This document shows positions 8,698-17,273 of a stretch of DNA of 64,000 nucleotides, in pieces. Below the pieces are notes generated by a model. That model did no database searches and was not told where the DNA came from. It saw nothing but the letters and a program-made list of their open reading frames with translations. Both the position numbers and the translations under genes were made by a program. The number at the start of each line of letters is the position of its first letter. The first letter of the stretch is position 1. Source of the DNA: GCA-016699835 sp964543905 (GTDB lineage: Bacteria; Planctomycetota; Phycisphaerae; Phycisphaerales; UBA1924); contig CAZIZO010000001.1 of the NCBI GenBank assembly GCA_964543905.1, positions 411,553-475,552 of the forward strand, in the 5' to 3' direction.

Positions 8698-9837
8698 TCA
8701 CCAATCCTTCGCGACGGGCTGAGGCCGGCCCCGCAACGCTCGCAAGGCCCGCTCCCGACGCTCCCGCTGCTCCCGTTCCCGGTCCAGCAACTGCGCCGCC
8801 GCCTCGTCGTACTTCGCCCTCTCGTCCTGCCCTTGCTGTCGATCCCGCTCCTCCTGCGCCGCCAACTGCGCGGCCTCGTTCAGCAACTCCGCCGCCTTCT
8901 GCTGATGCTCTGCCGCCTTCTTTGCCTCCCGCTTCCGCAGGCTCTCCTCCGCCGCCTTCTGTTCCTCCTGCGCCTGCTTCAACTTATCCTGAACCTTTCC
9001 GCCCTGCTCCCCCTTCGTCGAGTTCGGGTCGCTCGCCTGCTTCTCTCTCGATTCCATCGCCTTCTTCGTCTCTTCGCTCAACTTCCTCTGCTGTTCCTTA
9101 CGTTGCTCGTTCTGCGATTCGCTCTGGTCTTTGCCCTGCTGGTTCTTCTTGGCTTCCTCCGCTTGCTTCTTCGCCAGATCGTTCAGGTTCTGCGACTCGC
9201 CCCCCTGCGATCCATCCTGCTGCTGATCCTGGCGGCCTTGCCGAGAGTCCTTGCTCTTGTCCTGGTTCTGCGTCCCATCCTGCGGCTTGGTCTGGTCCTG
9301 GTTCTTCTCCCCCTGCTGCTCCTGGTGCTGCCTTTGCTGATCCTGGATGCTCTTGATCATCCGTCGAACGACTTCCGTCGCCCGCGCCGCCTCCGTGTCC
9401 TTCGGCGCAACCTCCAGGCACGACGCGAACGCATCGGCGCTCGCGCCCAAAGCCTGCATGGCCTCTTCGGGCCTTGACATCGACGCCTTCGCCTGCTTCA
9501 AGAGCGCCTGCCCAAGGTTGTACCGCGCCCGCGCCGACACCTCGCGCGACGCACTCACCCGATCCGCCTCACGAAACCGCTCCGCCGCCTCGACAAACTT
9601 CTCTTCCGCCAGCAAAGCGCACCCGTCGTTGAAGATCGCCGACGCCAACCCCGGGCTCGCCGTCGCCGCCTGCCGATACAACGCGCTGGCCGCCGCATAC
9701 TCCTTCGCCGCATACTTCGCGTTCCCTTGCGACATCAACTCCCGAGCCGTCGATCCTTCCGCGCGAGCCGCCATCGCCGCGCCCGCCATCACGAGCGCCA
9801 TCCACAGCCCGTGAATACTTCTACTTCCGTCGATCAT
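8698..9837 (-). CDS. batC: BatC-like TPR protein with long Gln/Lys/Glu-rich tail
   Basis: Predicted periplasmic protein of 379 residues: signal peptide (about 1-27), TPR repeats near 33-155 (NAKYAAKEYAAASALYRQA; ARYNLGQALLKQAKASM), then about 220 residues almost free of hydrophobic residues and dominated by Gln, Lys, Glu and Asp (for example QQRQHQEQQGEKNQDQTKPQ). The tail is probably disordered or a long charged helix or coiled coil. TPR plus a Q/E/K-rich tail is a common BatC form. The start at 9837 overlaps the batB end by 17 nt, and the stop is 2 nt before the preferred batD start, so it is translationally coupled on both sides. Confidence 0.84.
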   Translation of the reverse strand: MIDGSRSIHGLWMALVMAGAAMAARAEGSTARELMSQGNAKYAAKEYAAASALYRQAATASPGLASAIFNDGCALLAEEKFVEAAERFREADRVSASREVSARARYNLGQALLKQAKASMSRPEEAMQALGASADAFASCLEVAPKDTEAARATEVVRRMIKSIQDQQRQHQEQQGEKNQDQTKPQDGTQNQDKSKDSRQGRQDQQQDGSQGGESQNLNDLAKKQAEEAKKNQQGKDQSESQNEQRKEQQRKLSEETKKAMESREKQASDPNSTKGEQGGKVQDKLKQAQEEQKAAEESLRKREAKKAAEHQQKAAELLNEAAQLAAQEERDRQQGQDERAKYDEAAAQLLDREREQRERRERALRALRGRPQPVAKDW

Positions 9838-10825
9838 CGATGAAACTCTCCACGATCAAGAGCAACACCGCCAACGCCAGCACGATCTGGAACTTTTCCT
9901 CATACCGCTTGATCGAGGTGCTCCCAACTTCGTTCTTCTCCGCCCCGGCGATCAGGTCCCGGTACACCCGCTCCAGATCGATCGTCCCCGTTCCCACATT
10001 CAGGAACACGCCCCCCGCCGACGCCGCCGCGATCTGCGCCAAACTCCCCGCATCCATCTTGCTTCGCACACGCTCGCCCTCAAACTCCACATACTCCTTC
10101 CCAGCCTCCTCCCCCTGCGGCACCAGCGCGCCCTCCCCCTCGCTCCCGATCCCCAACGCGATGATGCGCACGCCTTGCTCCCCCGCCTGCGCGGCCGCCT
10201 GCGTCGGAAAACTCTCGTGGTCCTCGCCGTCGGTGATCAGGATCACGTCCCGGTATCGCCCCGGCGTGCCGTCAAACACCTGCGTCAACGCCTTGCGGAT
10301 CGCGTCCCCGATGAGCGTCCCACCCCGGGGCACACTCCGAGGCGACAACTCATCCAGCGCCAGCCGAAAATACGCATAGTCCAGCGTCAACGGACACTTG
10401 ACCGACGACGCCCCCGCGAACGCCACCAGCGCCACACGATCCCCCTTCAGGTTCTTCGCCAGGTCTTTGATCCACAACTTCGCCCGCTCCAGCCGCGTCG
10501 GCACCACGTCCGTCGCCAACATGCTCCGCGAGACATCCACCAGGAAGACCAGGTCCCGCCCCTTCAGCGTGACCGTCTCCTCCTGTTCATCGCCCTGCGG
10601 TCTCGCCACCGCGATCGCCGCGCACGCCAGCGCCGCCGCAAACAGCGCCGCCCTCACCGCCGTCCGCACCCCCACAGGACCGCGCTTCGCGCTCCCCGCA
10701 AACAGCGCCACCGCGCGCCGACGTTGCCGATACGCATACCACGCCAGCCCGAGCGCCACCGGCACACCCCACAGCGCGTGCAACCACACGCCCTCCGCGA
10801 AGTGCCATTGCCAGGGCCCGCTCAT
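9821..10825 (-). CDS. batB: BatB-like VWA domain membrane protein
   Basis: Second VWA protein of the operon, 334 residues from an ATG at 10823-10825 (MSGPWQWHFAEGVW) that overlaps the batA stop as ATGA. Two N-terminal membrane segments (about 13-28 and 52-70) are followed by a von Willebrand A domain with an intact MIDAS motif (FLVDVSRSM, DxSxS) and later metal-loop residues (LITDGEDHESF). One membrane helix lies at the extreme C-terminus (LALAVLLLIVESFI). The usual Aerotolerance N-terminal region is recognisable (AIAVARPQG just before the VWA). It probably works with BatA as a membrane-bound VWA pair regulated by MoxR. The 5' extension up to 11014 lies over batA and was rejected. Confidence 0.9.
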   Translation of the reverse strand: MSGPWQWHFAEGVWLHALWGVPVALGLAWYAYRQRRRAVALFAGSAKRGPVGVRTAVRAALFAAALACAAIAVARPQGDEQEETVTLKGRDLVFLVDVSRSMLATDVVPTRLERAKLWIKDLAKNLKGDRVALVAFAGASSVKCPLTLDYAYFRLALDELSPRSVPRGGTLIGDAIRKALTQVFDGTPGRYRDVILITDGEDHESFPTQAAAQAGEQGVRIIALGIGSEGEGALVPQGEEAGKEYVEFEGERVRSKMDAGSLAQIAAASAGGVFLNVGTGTIDLERVYRDLIAGAEKNEVGSTSIKRYEEKFQIVLALAVLLLIVESFIDDRRK

Positions 10826-11907
10826 GGCGACCTCCTCAACACGGTGCCCGCCAAGAACGCCTCCAGCATCAGGCACGCCAGCCCCGCCATCGCGAAGGGC
10901 ATGTATCGCTCCTCCCGCTGCGCGTGCTCCGTCGTGTCGATCCGACTCTTCTCCAACTCGTCGATCGCCTTGTACGCCTCGCGCAATGACGCCGAGTCTT
11001 CCGCCGCCCACCACGCCCCACCCGTGCTCTCGGCAATGCCGCGCAGCATCTCCTCATCAATCCCCGAGCCCACCGGCACGCGATCGCCGAAGATCCCCGT
11101 CGCATACCGCTGCCTCGGCCCCACCCCGATCGTGTACACCTTGATCCCCCATTTCTTCGCCATCTCCGCCGCTTCATACGGCGTCGTCTCCCCCGCGTTG
11201 TTCTGCCCGTCCGTCAGCAGGATGATCACCTTGCTCTTGATCGTGAAGTCCGGCTTGCTCCCATCCTTCGGCAACGCCCTCGCCACCTCCTCCTCCGCGC
11301 GCTTGAGCCGCGCCGCGGCCAACGCAAGTCCATCCCCGATCGCCGTTCCGTCCTCCGACGTGCGCTCCACCGCCGTCTGCAGGTTCATCACACTTTCCAC
11401 CAGCGGCTCATGCACACGCGTCAGCGGCGACACCGTATCCGCATACCGCGCAAACGCGATGACCCCCACCATGTCGCTCGGCCGACCCTTCAGTTCCTTC
11501 CCATCGCCCACCACAAAGTCGCGGATCACCCGCTTCACCGTCTCGAACTTCGTCCGATCCGTCCCCCGCGCCGCCCGCGGATCTTCCTCCGGATCAATCG
11601 ACTCCTGCATGCTCCCGGATCGGTCCAGAACGATCTGGATCGCCACACCCTGCGTGGACGTCTTCACCTCACCCTTCGTCGATTGTGGCCTCGCCACCGC
11701 GATCAGCATCGCCCCCAACGCCACGCATCGCAACGCATCCGGCATCCACCGCACCCGTGCCCGCGGCGATGGCGCAAGCCGTGCCGCCAGCGCCACGCTC
11801 GAAATCTCCACCGCCGTACCACGCGTCCGCCGAAGCCGCCACCACAAAAGCAACGGCAACCCGCTCAGCAGAATCAACACCCAAGGCATCGCGAAATGCT
11901 CAATCAC
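10822..11907 (-). CDS. batA: BatA-like VWA domain membrane protein
   Basis: 361-residue membrane protein. N-terminal hydrophobic segments (MPWVLILLSGLPLLLWW; then CVALGAMLIAVARPQ) flank the Aerotolerance region, followed by a VWA domain with MIDAS IVLDRSGSMQ (about 92-101), a regulatory TAIGDGLALAAARL segment and ILLTDGQNNAGE. A C-terminal membrane helix (FAMAGLACLMLEAFLAG) anchors the other end. The ATG at 11907 overlaps the upstream stop by 4 nt and its own stop overlaps batB by 4 nt. In the family, BatA and BatB form envelope complexes linked to oxidative or general stress tolerance; direct function in planctomycetes is unknown. Confidence 0.92.
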   Translation of the reverse strand: MIEHFAMPWVLILLSGLPLLLWWRLRRTRGTAVEISSVALAARLAPSPRARVRWMPDALRCVALGAMLIAVARPQSTKGEVKTSTQGVAIQIVLDRSGSMQESIDPEEDPRAARGTDRTKFETVKRVIRDFVVGDGKELKGRPSDMVGVIAFARYADTVSPLTRVHEPLVESVMNLQTAVERTSEDGTAIGDGLALAAARLKRAEEEVARALPKDGSKPDFTIKSKVIILLTDGQNNAGETTPYEAAEMAKKWGIKVYTIGVGPRQRYATGIFGDRVPVGSGIDEEMLRGIAESTGGAWWAAEDSASLREAYKAIDELEKSRIDTTEHAQREERYMPFAMAGLACLMLEAFLAGTVLRRSP

Positions 11908-13031
11908 ACGACACCCCCGTCGCGCGATTCCGAACCGCGGCGAATGCTCGCGGGATGGACCTCCCCACCCGCCTCAACCTCGTCGAGCACGTCCGTCCTC
12001 TGCATCACGCTGTACCGCAGCCGCTCCATCACCGCTTCGATCGCTCCCGCTGCATCACTCGTGCCCCTGGCACCATCGACGCCCGCAAAGCGCGCCGCAT
12101 CACACGCCGCCAACGCATCCACCAGCCGCCCCGCCTCCCCCGGCGCCAGCATCGACCATCCCACCGACGCCCGCCTCAACTCCTCCGTCGTCATGCTCGC
12201 CGCCCGCGCATCGCATCGCTCCACCAGACACAGCCGCGTCAACATGACCAACTCATCCACCTCCGCCCGCGACGCCCGCCCGGCCTCCGCCGCCGCACGG
12301 ATGCCACGAATCCGTGGCAATGCCGCCTCCAGCACGCTCAGCCCCCCGCCCCGCCGGCGCCGGGCCATCCACACCCCGAGCGCCACACCCACCACCCCGA
12401 CCACCACTCCCGCGGCACCGACCCAGATCCACCCCCGACCCGCTTCCTCCGGGACGGGCAAGATCGTCCTCGCCTCCCCCAACTCCACCTTCCCGGGCTC
12501 CCCGCGCTCCGCCTCCGTCAGGTTCGAGACCACCCGCACCATCAGCGCCTCGGTCGACACCGCCATCGTCTTCCTGGTCGCATCCAGCGTGGTGCACGCC
12601 ACCCCCATCGCCGGGATCGTGTACTCACCATCCAGGAAAGGCTCCAGCGTGAGCCGCCGCACGAGCACCAGCGTGCCGTCGCCCATCCGCCGCGGCGCCT
12701 CGTCCCGCACGCTCACCACCCGCAACTCGCCCATCTGGGCCGGCACCGCCATCATCTCCAGATCATGATCTCGATCCGTCCTCGCCTCCACCTCCACCTC
12801 GAACCGTTCTCCAACTCGCACCTCACCCCGCGCGACCCGCACCACCAGCGTCACCGCGCCCGATCGAACGTCGCGTTCGATCGAGCCCGCCGTGGTCGCC
12901 GCATGCTCCTTCGCCGCACGATCCCGCTGGACCGACGCCGCGTCCCCCTGGGCGCGCGTCCACATCACGCCCGGGCCCACCGCGCCCACCACACCCGCGA
13001 TCACCGCAAGTTGGACGCCCACGCGCTTCAT
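11904..13031 (-). CDS. Bat-operon membrane protein with BatD-like N-terminal domain
   Basis: 375 residues from an ATG at 13029-13031 that overlaps the DUF58 stop (ATGA). N-terminal signal/anchor (VQLAVIAGVVGAVGPGVMW), an exported beta-rich domain with BatD-like text (ARGEVRVGERFEVEVEA; LEPFLDGEYTIPAMGV), a membrane segment near 225-245 (VGAAGVVVGVVGVALGVWM) and a helical cytoplasmic C-terminus. It stands where many Bat operons carry a DUF4381-type protein, between DUF58 and batA, but the N-terminal domain is larger than that family. I infer it is another envelope subunit of the MoxR-Bat complex. The frame beyond 13031 up to 13235 is antisense-type sequence. Confidence 0.78.
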   Translation of the reverse strand: MKRVGVQLAVIAGVVGAVGPGVMWTRAQGDAASVQRDRAAKEHAATTAGSIERDVRSGAVTLVVRVARGEVRVGERFEVEVEARTDRDHDLEMMAVPAQMGELRVVSVRDEAPRRMGDGTLVLVRRLTLEPFLDGEYTIPAMGVACTTLDATRKTMAVSTEALMVRVVSNLTEAERGEPGKVELGEARTILPVPEEAGRGWIWVGAAGVVVGVVGVALGVWMARRRRGGGLSVLEAALPRIRGIRAAAEAGRASRAEVDELVMLTRLCLVERCDARAASMTTEELRRASVGWSMLAPGEAGRLVDALAACDAARFAGVDGARGTSDAAGAIEAVMERLRYSVMQRTDVLDEVEAGGEVHPASIRRGSESRDGGVV

Positions 13032-13903
13032 CGCCGACGTTCCCGCATCCGGAAGTACCTCTCCACATCCGCCACGAATGAACGATCCGTCGACACGGGC
13101 ACCCGATCCACTTTCGCCCTCGCGAACAGCCGCCGCCGCTCCTGCTCGCGCTCGTGCGCCAACTTCGCATACTCCCGCCGCGCTCGCGACGAGGATGTGT
13201 CCACCACCATCCGCACCCCGCTCTCCGCGTCGCACACCTCCATCAACCCCACGCTCGGCAACTCCCGCTCCCGCGGATCGCTCACCTCCACCGCCACCAT
13301 CTCGTGCTGCCGCGACACCACCTTCATCACCTTCTCGAAGGGCCTCGACTCAAAGTCCGAAATCACAAAGGCCAACGAGCGCCGATTCAGCAGACGCCCC
13401 ATGTGCTCTAACGCCGCGCCCACATCCGTCCCATGCCCCTTCGGCTCAAAGTTGAGCAACTCCCGCAGGAGCCTCAGCACGTGCGTCCGCCCCTTCCTCG
13501 GCGGCAGGAAGACCTCCACCTCCTCCGCAAAGATCAATAGTCCCACGCGGTCGTTGTTCATCGACGCCGTCAGCGCCAACACCGCCGCCACCTCCACCGC
13601 CACACGCGATTTCTCCCGGCCGCTCGACCCAAACGCCCCCGATCGGCTCAGATCCACCACCAGCATCACCGTGAGTTCGCGCTCCTCATGGAACCGCTTG
13701 ATGAACGTTTTCCCGCTCCGCGCCGTCACGTTCCAATCGATCGCCCGCACGTCGTCGCCCGGCTCATACTCCCGAACCTCCGCGAACTCGATCCCTCGCC
13801 CCTTGAACGCGCTCTGATACTCGCCGGCGAAGAGCCCCTGCACCCGCCGCTTCGTCCGCAGTTGCAGCCGCCGAACCTCACGCATCAGATCGTCGGTCAG
13901 CAT
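13028..13903 (-). CDS. DUF58 domain protein of MoxR operon
   Basis: 291 residues from the ATG at 13901-13903 (MLTDDLMREVRRLQL). It carries the DUF58 signature EVREYEPGDDVRAIDWNVTA (about 42-61), followed by a VWA-like fold with LVVDLSRSGAFGSS. Unlike longer DUF58 proteins it has no N-terminal membrane helices, so it is probably cytoplasmic. DUF58 proteins almost always follow moxR and are thought to be clients or partners of the MoxR AAA+ ATPase. moxR ends 142 nt upstream, an unusually large gap for this operon, and the next gene overlaps by 4 nt. An in-frame GTG-type extension to 13939 has no homology support. Confidence 0.92.
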   Translation of the reverse strand: MLTDDLMREVRRLQLRTKRRVQGLFAGEYQSAFKGRGIEFAEVREYEPGDDVRAIDWNVTARSGKTFIKRFHEERELTVMLVVDLSRSGAFGSSGREKSRVAVEVAAVLALTASMNNDRVGLLIFAEEVEVFLPPRKGRTHVLRLLRELLNFEPKGHGTDVGAALEHMGRLLNRRSLAFVISDFESRPFEKVMKVVSRQHEMVAVEVSDPRERELPSVGLMEVCDAESGVRMVVDTSSSRARREYAKLAHEREQERRRLFARAKVDRVPVSTDRSFVADVERYFRMRERRR

Positions 13904-14045
13904 GCGCCCGCCTCCGGGCTCGCATCCTGCCCAGCCCAAACCGACGACGCGATCACAACGAACCGTCGCGCCCCTCCGCGATGGCTCGCGACCTCTTCAC
14001 CGCACGTGTTCGCTCTTCGCGTCGCCATTCCCGTCCACGCCTCCC

Positions 14046-15068
14046 TCACGGCACCGGCACATGATCGAAGATCCGCTTCACCACGTCCTCGCTCGTCACC
14101 TCTTCCGCCTGCGCTTCATAACTCGCGATCACGCGATGCCGAAGCACATCCATCCCGATCGCCTTCACGTCCGCGGGCGTCACAAACGTCCGCCCCTGCA
14201 TCACCGCGTGCGCCCTGCTCGCCAGCGCCAGATTGATGCTCGCCCGCGGCGACGCCCCGAACTCGATGAACCGCGCCAGGTCCAGCCCGTGCTCCTTCGG
14301 GAACCGCGTCGCGTGCACCACCTCCACGATGTAGTCCTTGATCCGGTCATCAATCCGCACATAGTCCACCACCCGCCGCGCCGTCATGATCTGCTCGATG
14401 TCCACGACCGCCTCCACCTTCGCGTCGGCCCGCGCCTCGCTGCGGCTCTTCGCCATCCGATCCATGATCTCGCGCTCGTCCTTCTTCGTCGGATACTCCA
14501 CCCGCAACTTCAGCATGAACCGATCCACCTGCGCCTCGGGCAGCGAGTACGTCCCCTCCTGCTCGATCGGATTCATCGTCGCGAGCACCAGGAACGGCTC
14601 GTCCAACCCATACGTCGTGTCCCCGATCGTCACCTTCTTCTCTTGCATCGCCTCCAGCAGCGCGCTCTGCACCTTCGCCGGCGCCCGGTTGATCTCGTCG
14701 GCCAGGACGATGTTCGCGAACACCGGCCCCTTCCTCGGGGTGAACGTGTGGTCCCGCGGGTTGTAGATCAGCGTCCCCACCAGGTCCGCCGGCAACAGGT
14801 CCGGCGTGAACTGGATCCGGCTGAACTTCGCCTTGATCGCGCGCGCCAGCGTGCTCACCGTCAGCGTCTTCGCCAACCCCGGCACACCCTCCAGCAGTAC
14901 GTGCCCGCCGCTCAGCAGGCCCACCAGCAGCCGCTCCACCATGTAGCGCTGCCCCACCACGACCTTCTCGACCGTGCTCACCAACGCCTGGATCGCCTCC
15001 GCCGACCGAGCGATATCGCGCTCAACCTCCGGCGGAATCGGACTCGAACCCGGAATAACCTGGGGCAT
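14046..15068 (-). CDS. moxR: MoxR-family AAA+ ATPase
   Basis: First gene of the Bat operon, 340 residues. Walker A is LLEGVPGLAKT, Walker B is IVLADEINRAP, sensor 1 is LATMNPIEQEGTY and the C-terminal lid has FIEFGASPRASINLALASRA, all classic MoxR. MoxR ATPases act as chaperones that remodel or load partner proteins containing VWA domains, here probably BatA, BatB and the DUF58 protein. The ATG at 15066-15068 follows GAGG with 5 nt spacing; a GTG two codons earlier is possible. It diverges from the HIT gene (101 nt between starts), so a shared promoter region is likely there. Confidence 0.96.
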   Translation of the reverse strand: MPQVIPGSSPIPPEVERDIARSAEAIQALVSTVEKVVVGQRYMVERLLVGLLSGGHVLLEGVPGLAKTLTVSTLARAIKAKFSRIQFTPDLLPADLVGTLIYNPRDHTFTPRKGPVFANIVLADEINRAPAKVQSALLEAMQEKKVTIGDTTYGLDEPFLVLATMNPIEQEGTYSLPEAQVDRFMLKLRVEYPTKKDEREIMDRMAKSRSEARADAKVEAVVDIEQIMTARRVVDYVRIDDRIKDYIVEVVHATRFPKEHGLDLARFIEFGASPRASINLALASRAHAVMQGRTFVTPADVKAIGMDVLRHRVIASYEAQAEEVTSEDVVKRIFDHVPVP

Positions 15069-15169
15069 CTTCACCTCACAGACAACATGCGAACGGTCCG
15101 GATAGTACTACGTGGATGCGCCGCAACCAGAGTTCCTTCGCGACTCTCCCCCCATCCGTAAACTCCCCC

Positions 15170-15586
15170 ATGCCCGACACCATCTTTTCCAAGATCATCC
15201 GCGGCGAAGTCCCCTGCCACAAAGTCTACGAGGACGACCGCGTCCTCTCCTTCCTCGACATCTTCCCCCTCTCCCGCGGCCACACCCTCGTCATCCCCAA
15301 AGAGCCCGCCGTCACCATGGACCAACTCAGCGACGACTCCGCCGCCGCCCTCGGTCGAGCCCTCCCCCGCATCTGCCGCGCGGTCCTCAGCGCCACCGGC
15401 GCCACCGCCTACAACCTCCTCCAGAACAACGGCTCCCTCGCCCACCAGGCCGTCATGCACCTCCATATCCACATCATCCCCCGCTACGACGACGGGACAG
15501 GCCTGGGCATCAAATGGGGCGCGGGCAAACTCGATCCCACCGCCGCGACATCGCTCGCGCAACGCATCGCCGAGGCCTTGCGCTAA
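15170..15586 (+). CDS. HIT-family nucleotide-binding protein
   Basis: Small HIT hydrolase (138 residues from MPDTIFSKIIRGEVPCHKVY). The active-site triad HLHIHIIP (His-x-His-x-His) lies near residue 100, with the helix SRGHTLVIPKEP upstream. Such proteins cleave purine nucleotide phosphoramidates (HinT-like) or related dinucleotides. The open frame extends to 15116, but homology starts at the inner ATG. It is a single gene, divergent from moxR and convergent with lspA (33 nt between stops). No sequence feature shows its physiological substrate. Confidence 0.93.
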   Translation: MPDTIFSKIIRGEVPCHKVYEDDRVLSFLDIFPLSRGHTLVIPKEPAVTMDQLSDDSAAALGRALPRICRAVLSATGATAYNLLQNNGSLAHQAVMHLHIHIIPRYDDGTGLGIKWGAGKLDPTAATSLAQRIAEALR

Positions 15587-15619
15587 CCCCACACGCCACC
15601 GTACTCGGACGTCTTCCGT

Positions 15620-16279
15620 TCACGCGGCCTTGATGTCTTTCGCCCCGCCCGCGCGGACGCCTCCTGTTCGAAGCGTGTACCACATCATCAGCCCCACACC
15701 AATGATCAACGCCAGGTCCGCGATGTTCGAGACCCAAGGCCACATCGCCCGATCGCCGCTCGGCCACTTCAGACCAAACGGCAACGCCACGCCCGGCAGC
15801 GGGTGGATGAAGTCCCGCACGCACGCGAACACCAATCGGTCGTACAGATTCCCCAGCCCACCCGACAAAATCAGCCCCAACCCCACGTGCGCGACCGAAT
15901 CGCGCGGACGCGTCCACGCGTGGAAGAGGTACATCCCAAACGCTAATGCGCCTAGCGTGAACGCCACAAAGACCCACCGCTTCCCCGCGCCCATCCCGAA
16001 CACCGCGCCCGGATTCAGCACCAGCGTGAACTCCAGCAGGTCTCGCACAACCACCACCGGCCTGTGCGGCGGGATCAGATCACCCAGATGCCCCGAACCC
16101 GCCGCCAAGACCTCCTCACGATCCACACGCACCGGCGCACCCGCCACGCGCTCGAACGCAAGCCACTTGGACCCCAGGTCCACCACCACACCCAGCACCA
16201 GCGTCGCGAGCAAGACCACCCACGCCTTGGCGCGAGTTTCTGTGTGTGGTGATGTATGTGGGATGGACACGCGGGACAA
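15620..16279 (-). CDS. lspA: Lipoprotein signal peptidase (signal peptidase II)
   Basis: Inner-membrane aspartyl protease that removes signal peptides from diacylglyceryl-modified prolipoproteins. 219 residues, somewhat longer than the usual 160-170 owing to an inserted loop after the first helix (about 45-75). Four hydrophobic segments are visible. The conserved boxes are LVLNPGAVFGMG, ILSGGLGNLYDRLVF with its Asp, VRDFIH and WVSNIADLALIIGVG with the second catalytic Asp. Several lipoproteins in this window have lipoboxes that would be its substrates (39428, 46412, 58717, 35914). It lies 39 nt downstream of the DksA-like gene and is probably cotranscribed. Confidence 0.95.
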   Translation of the reverse strand: MSRVSIPHTSPHTETRAKAWVVLLATLVLGVVVDLGSKWLAFERVAGAPVRVDREEVLAAGSGHLGDLIPPHRPVVVVRDLLEFTLVLNPGAVFGMGAGKRWVFVAFTLGALAFGMYLFHAWTRPRDSVAHVGLGLILSGGLGNLYDRLVFACVRDFIHPLPGVALPFGLKWPSGDRAMWPWVSNIADLALIIGVGLMMWYTLRTGGVRAGGAKDIKAA

Positions 16280-16318
16280 GAATACTCACGCCAGGGCGCG
16301 CCCAGGTCGCTCGAGAGG

Positions 16319-17122
16319 CTAAGACGCCCGCATCGACCGCCGCTCCAACTCACGAGCCGCCTCGATGGAATAGCGCGCCCACGGCAACTCCTCCAGCCGG
16401 TCCACCTTGATGGGCTTGCCCGTCAGTTCGCACACGCCGTACGTGCCCTTGTCGATCCGCGCGATCGCGTCGTCGATCTCCTTGATCAACTTCCGATCCG
16501 CCGCCGCCAGGTCCAGCGAGAGCGTCGTGTCATACGTATCCGAGCCCTGCTCGGCCATGTGCTGTGGCATGCTCGAAAGCGAGCCCCCGCCTTGCAGCGC
16601 TTCTCGCTCCATCTGCGCGATGTCCCCAACCAGTTCGGCGCGCTTGCGGAGCAACAACTGTCGGAATGCCGCGAGTTCCTTCTTCCCGAACGGAGTCTTC
16701 AGAGCCACCGGCGGCGCCTCCGCCTCCTCATGTCCGTGCGCACCCAACGGCCTCTGCACCACCGCCTTCGGCCCAGACGGAATCAGCGGCTTCCGAAAAA
16801 GGGGTTTGGTCGGATCCAAAAGCCGGCCAATCGTCGGCGGAGTCACCGACGCCATCTTCGGCTTCGGCGCCGGACGCTTTGGCCCAACCTTCGGGGAGAC
16901 GACATCAATCCCCTTCTTCCCAGGCTTCGCTACAGATGGCGCCGCCGCCGGCGCAGGAGCCGAAACGGGCTTGGCCGACGGTTTCGTCGGTTTCACGGAC
17001 GCGGGCGGAGCGGCCTTCTTCGCGGGAGCCGCCGCCTTCTTCGCCTTCGCGACAGGCTTCTTCGCCGCAGGCTTCGCCTTGGCTTTCACGGGCTTGCGGG
17101 ATGTGCCAGTCTTCTTGGCCAA
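16319..17122 (-). CDS. DksA/TraR-like protein without zinc-finger cysteines and with histone-H1-like tail
   Basis: The C-terminal 110 residues are DksA/TraR-like: a coiled-coil part (KKELAAFRQLLLRKRAELVG) followed by DAIARIDKGTYGVCELTGKP and the terminal helix. The canonical four-Cys zinc finger is reduced to one Cys (VCELTG; the partner positions are Thr, Tyr/Ser and Ala). The N-terminus is about 100 residues of Lys, Ala and Pro (for example KPVKAKAKPAAKKPVAKAKK), like histone H1 tails. The start is uncertain: TTG at 17122 gives 267 residues; an in-frame ATG at 17341 would overlap accA by 68 nt. DksA relatives bind RNA polymerase; whether this one does is inference. It lies between accA and lspA. 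Confidence 0.82.
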   Translation of the reverse strand: MAKKTGTSRKPVKAKAKPAAKKPVAKAKKAAAPAKKAAPPASVKPTKPSAKPVSAPAPAAAPSVAKPGKKGIDVVSPKVGPKRPAPKPKMASVTPPTIGRLLDPTKPLFRKPLIPSGPKAVVQRPLGAHGHEEAEAPPVALKTPFGKKELAAFRQLLLRKRAELVGDIAQMEREALQGGGSLSSMPQHMAEQGSDTYDTTLSLDLAAADRKLIKEIDDAIARIDKGTYGVCELTGKPIKVDRLEELPWARYSIEAARELERRSMRAS

Positions 17123-17273
17123 ATCGATCCGCCCCCAACTCTGCGATTTAGGATTCCGTTTGGTTTCCGACGGTCCCTCGTTCGCGGGGCCAACCGTAGC
17201 CCCGGCTCGGGCGCGTGTCAAAGCCGGGCTGAGGTTTGTTCCCGCTACGCCCCACCCCCGACCCAGAGCACCC

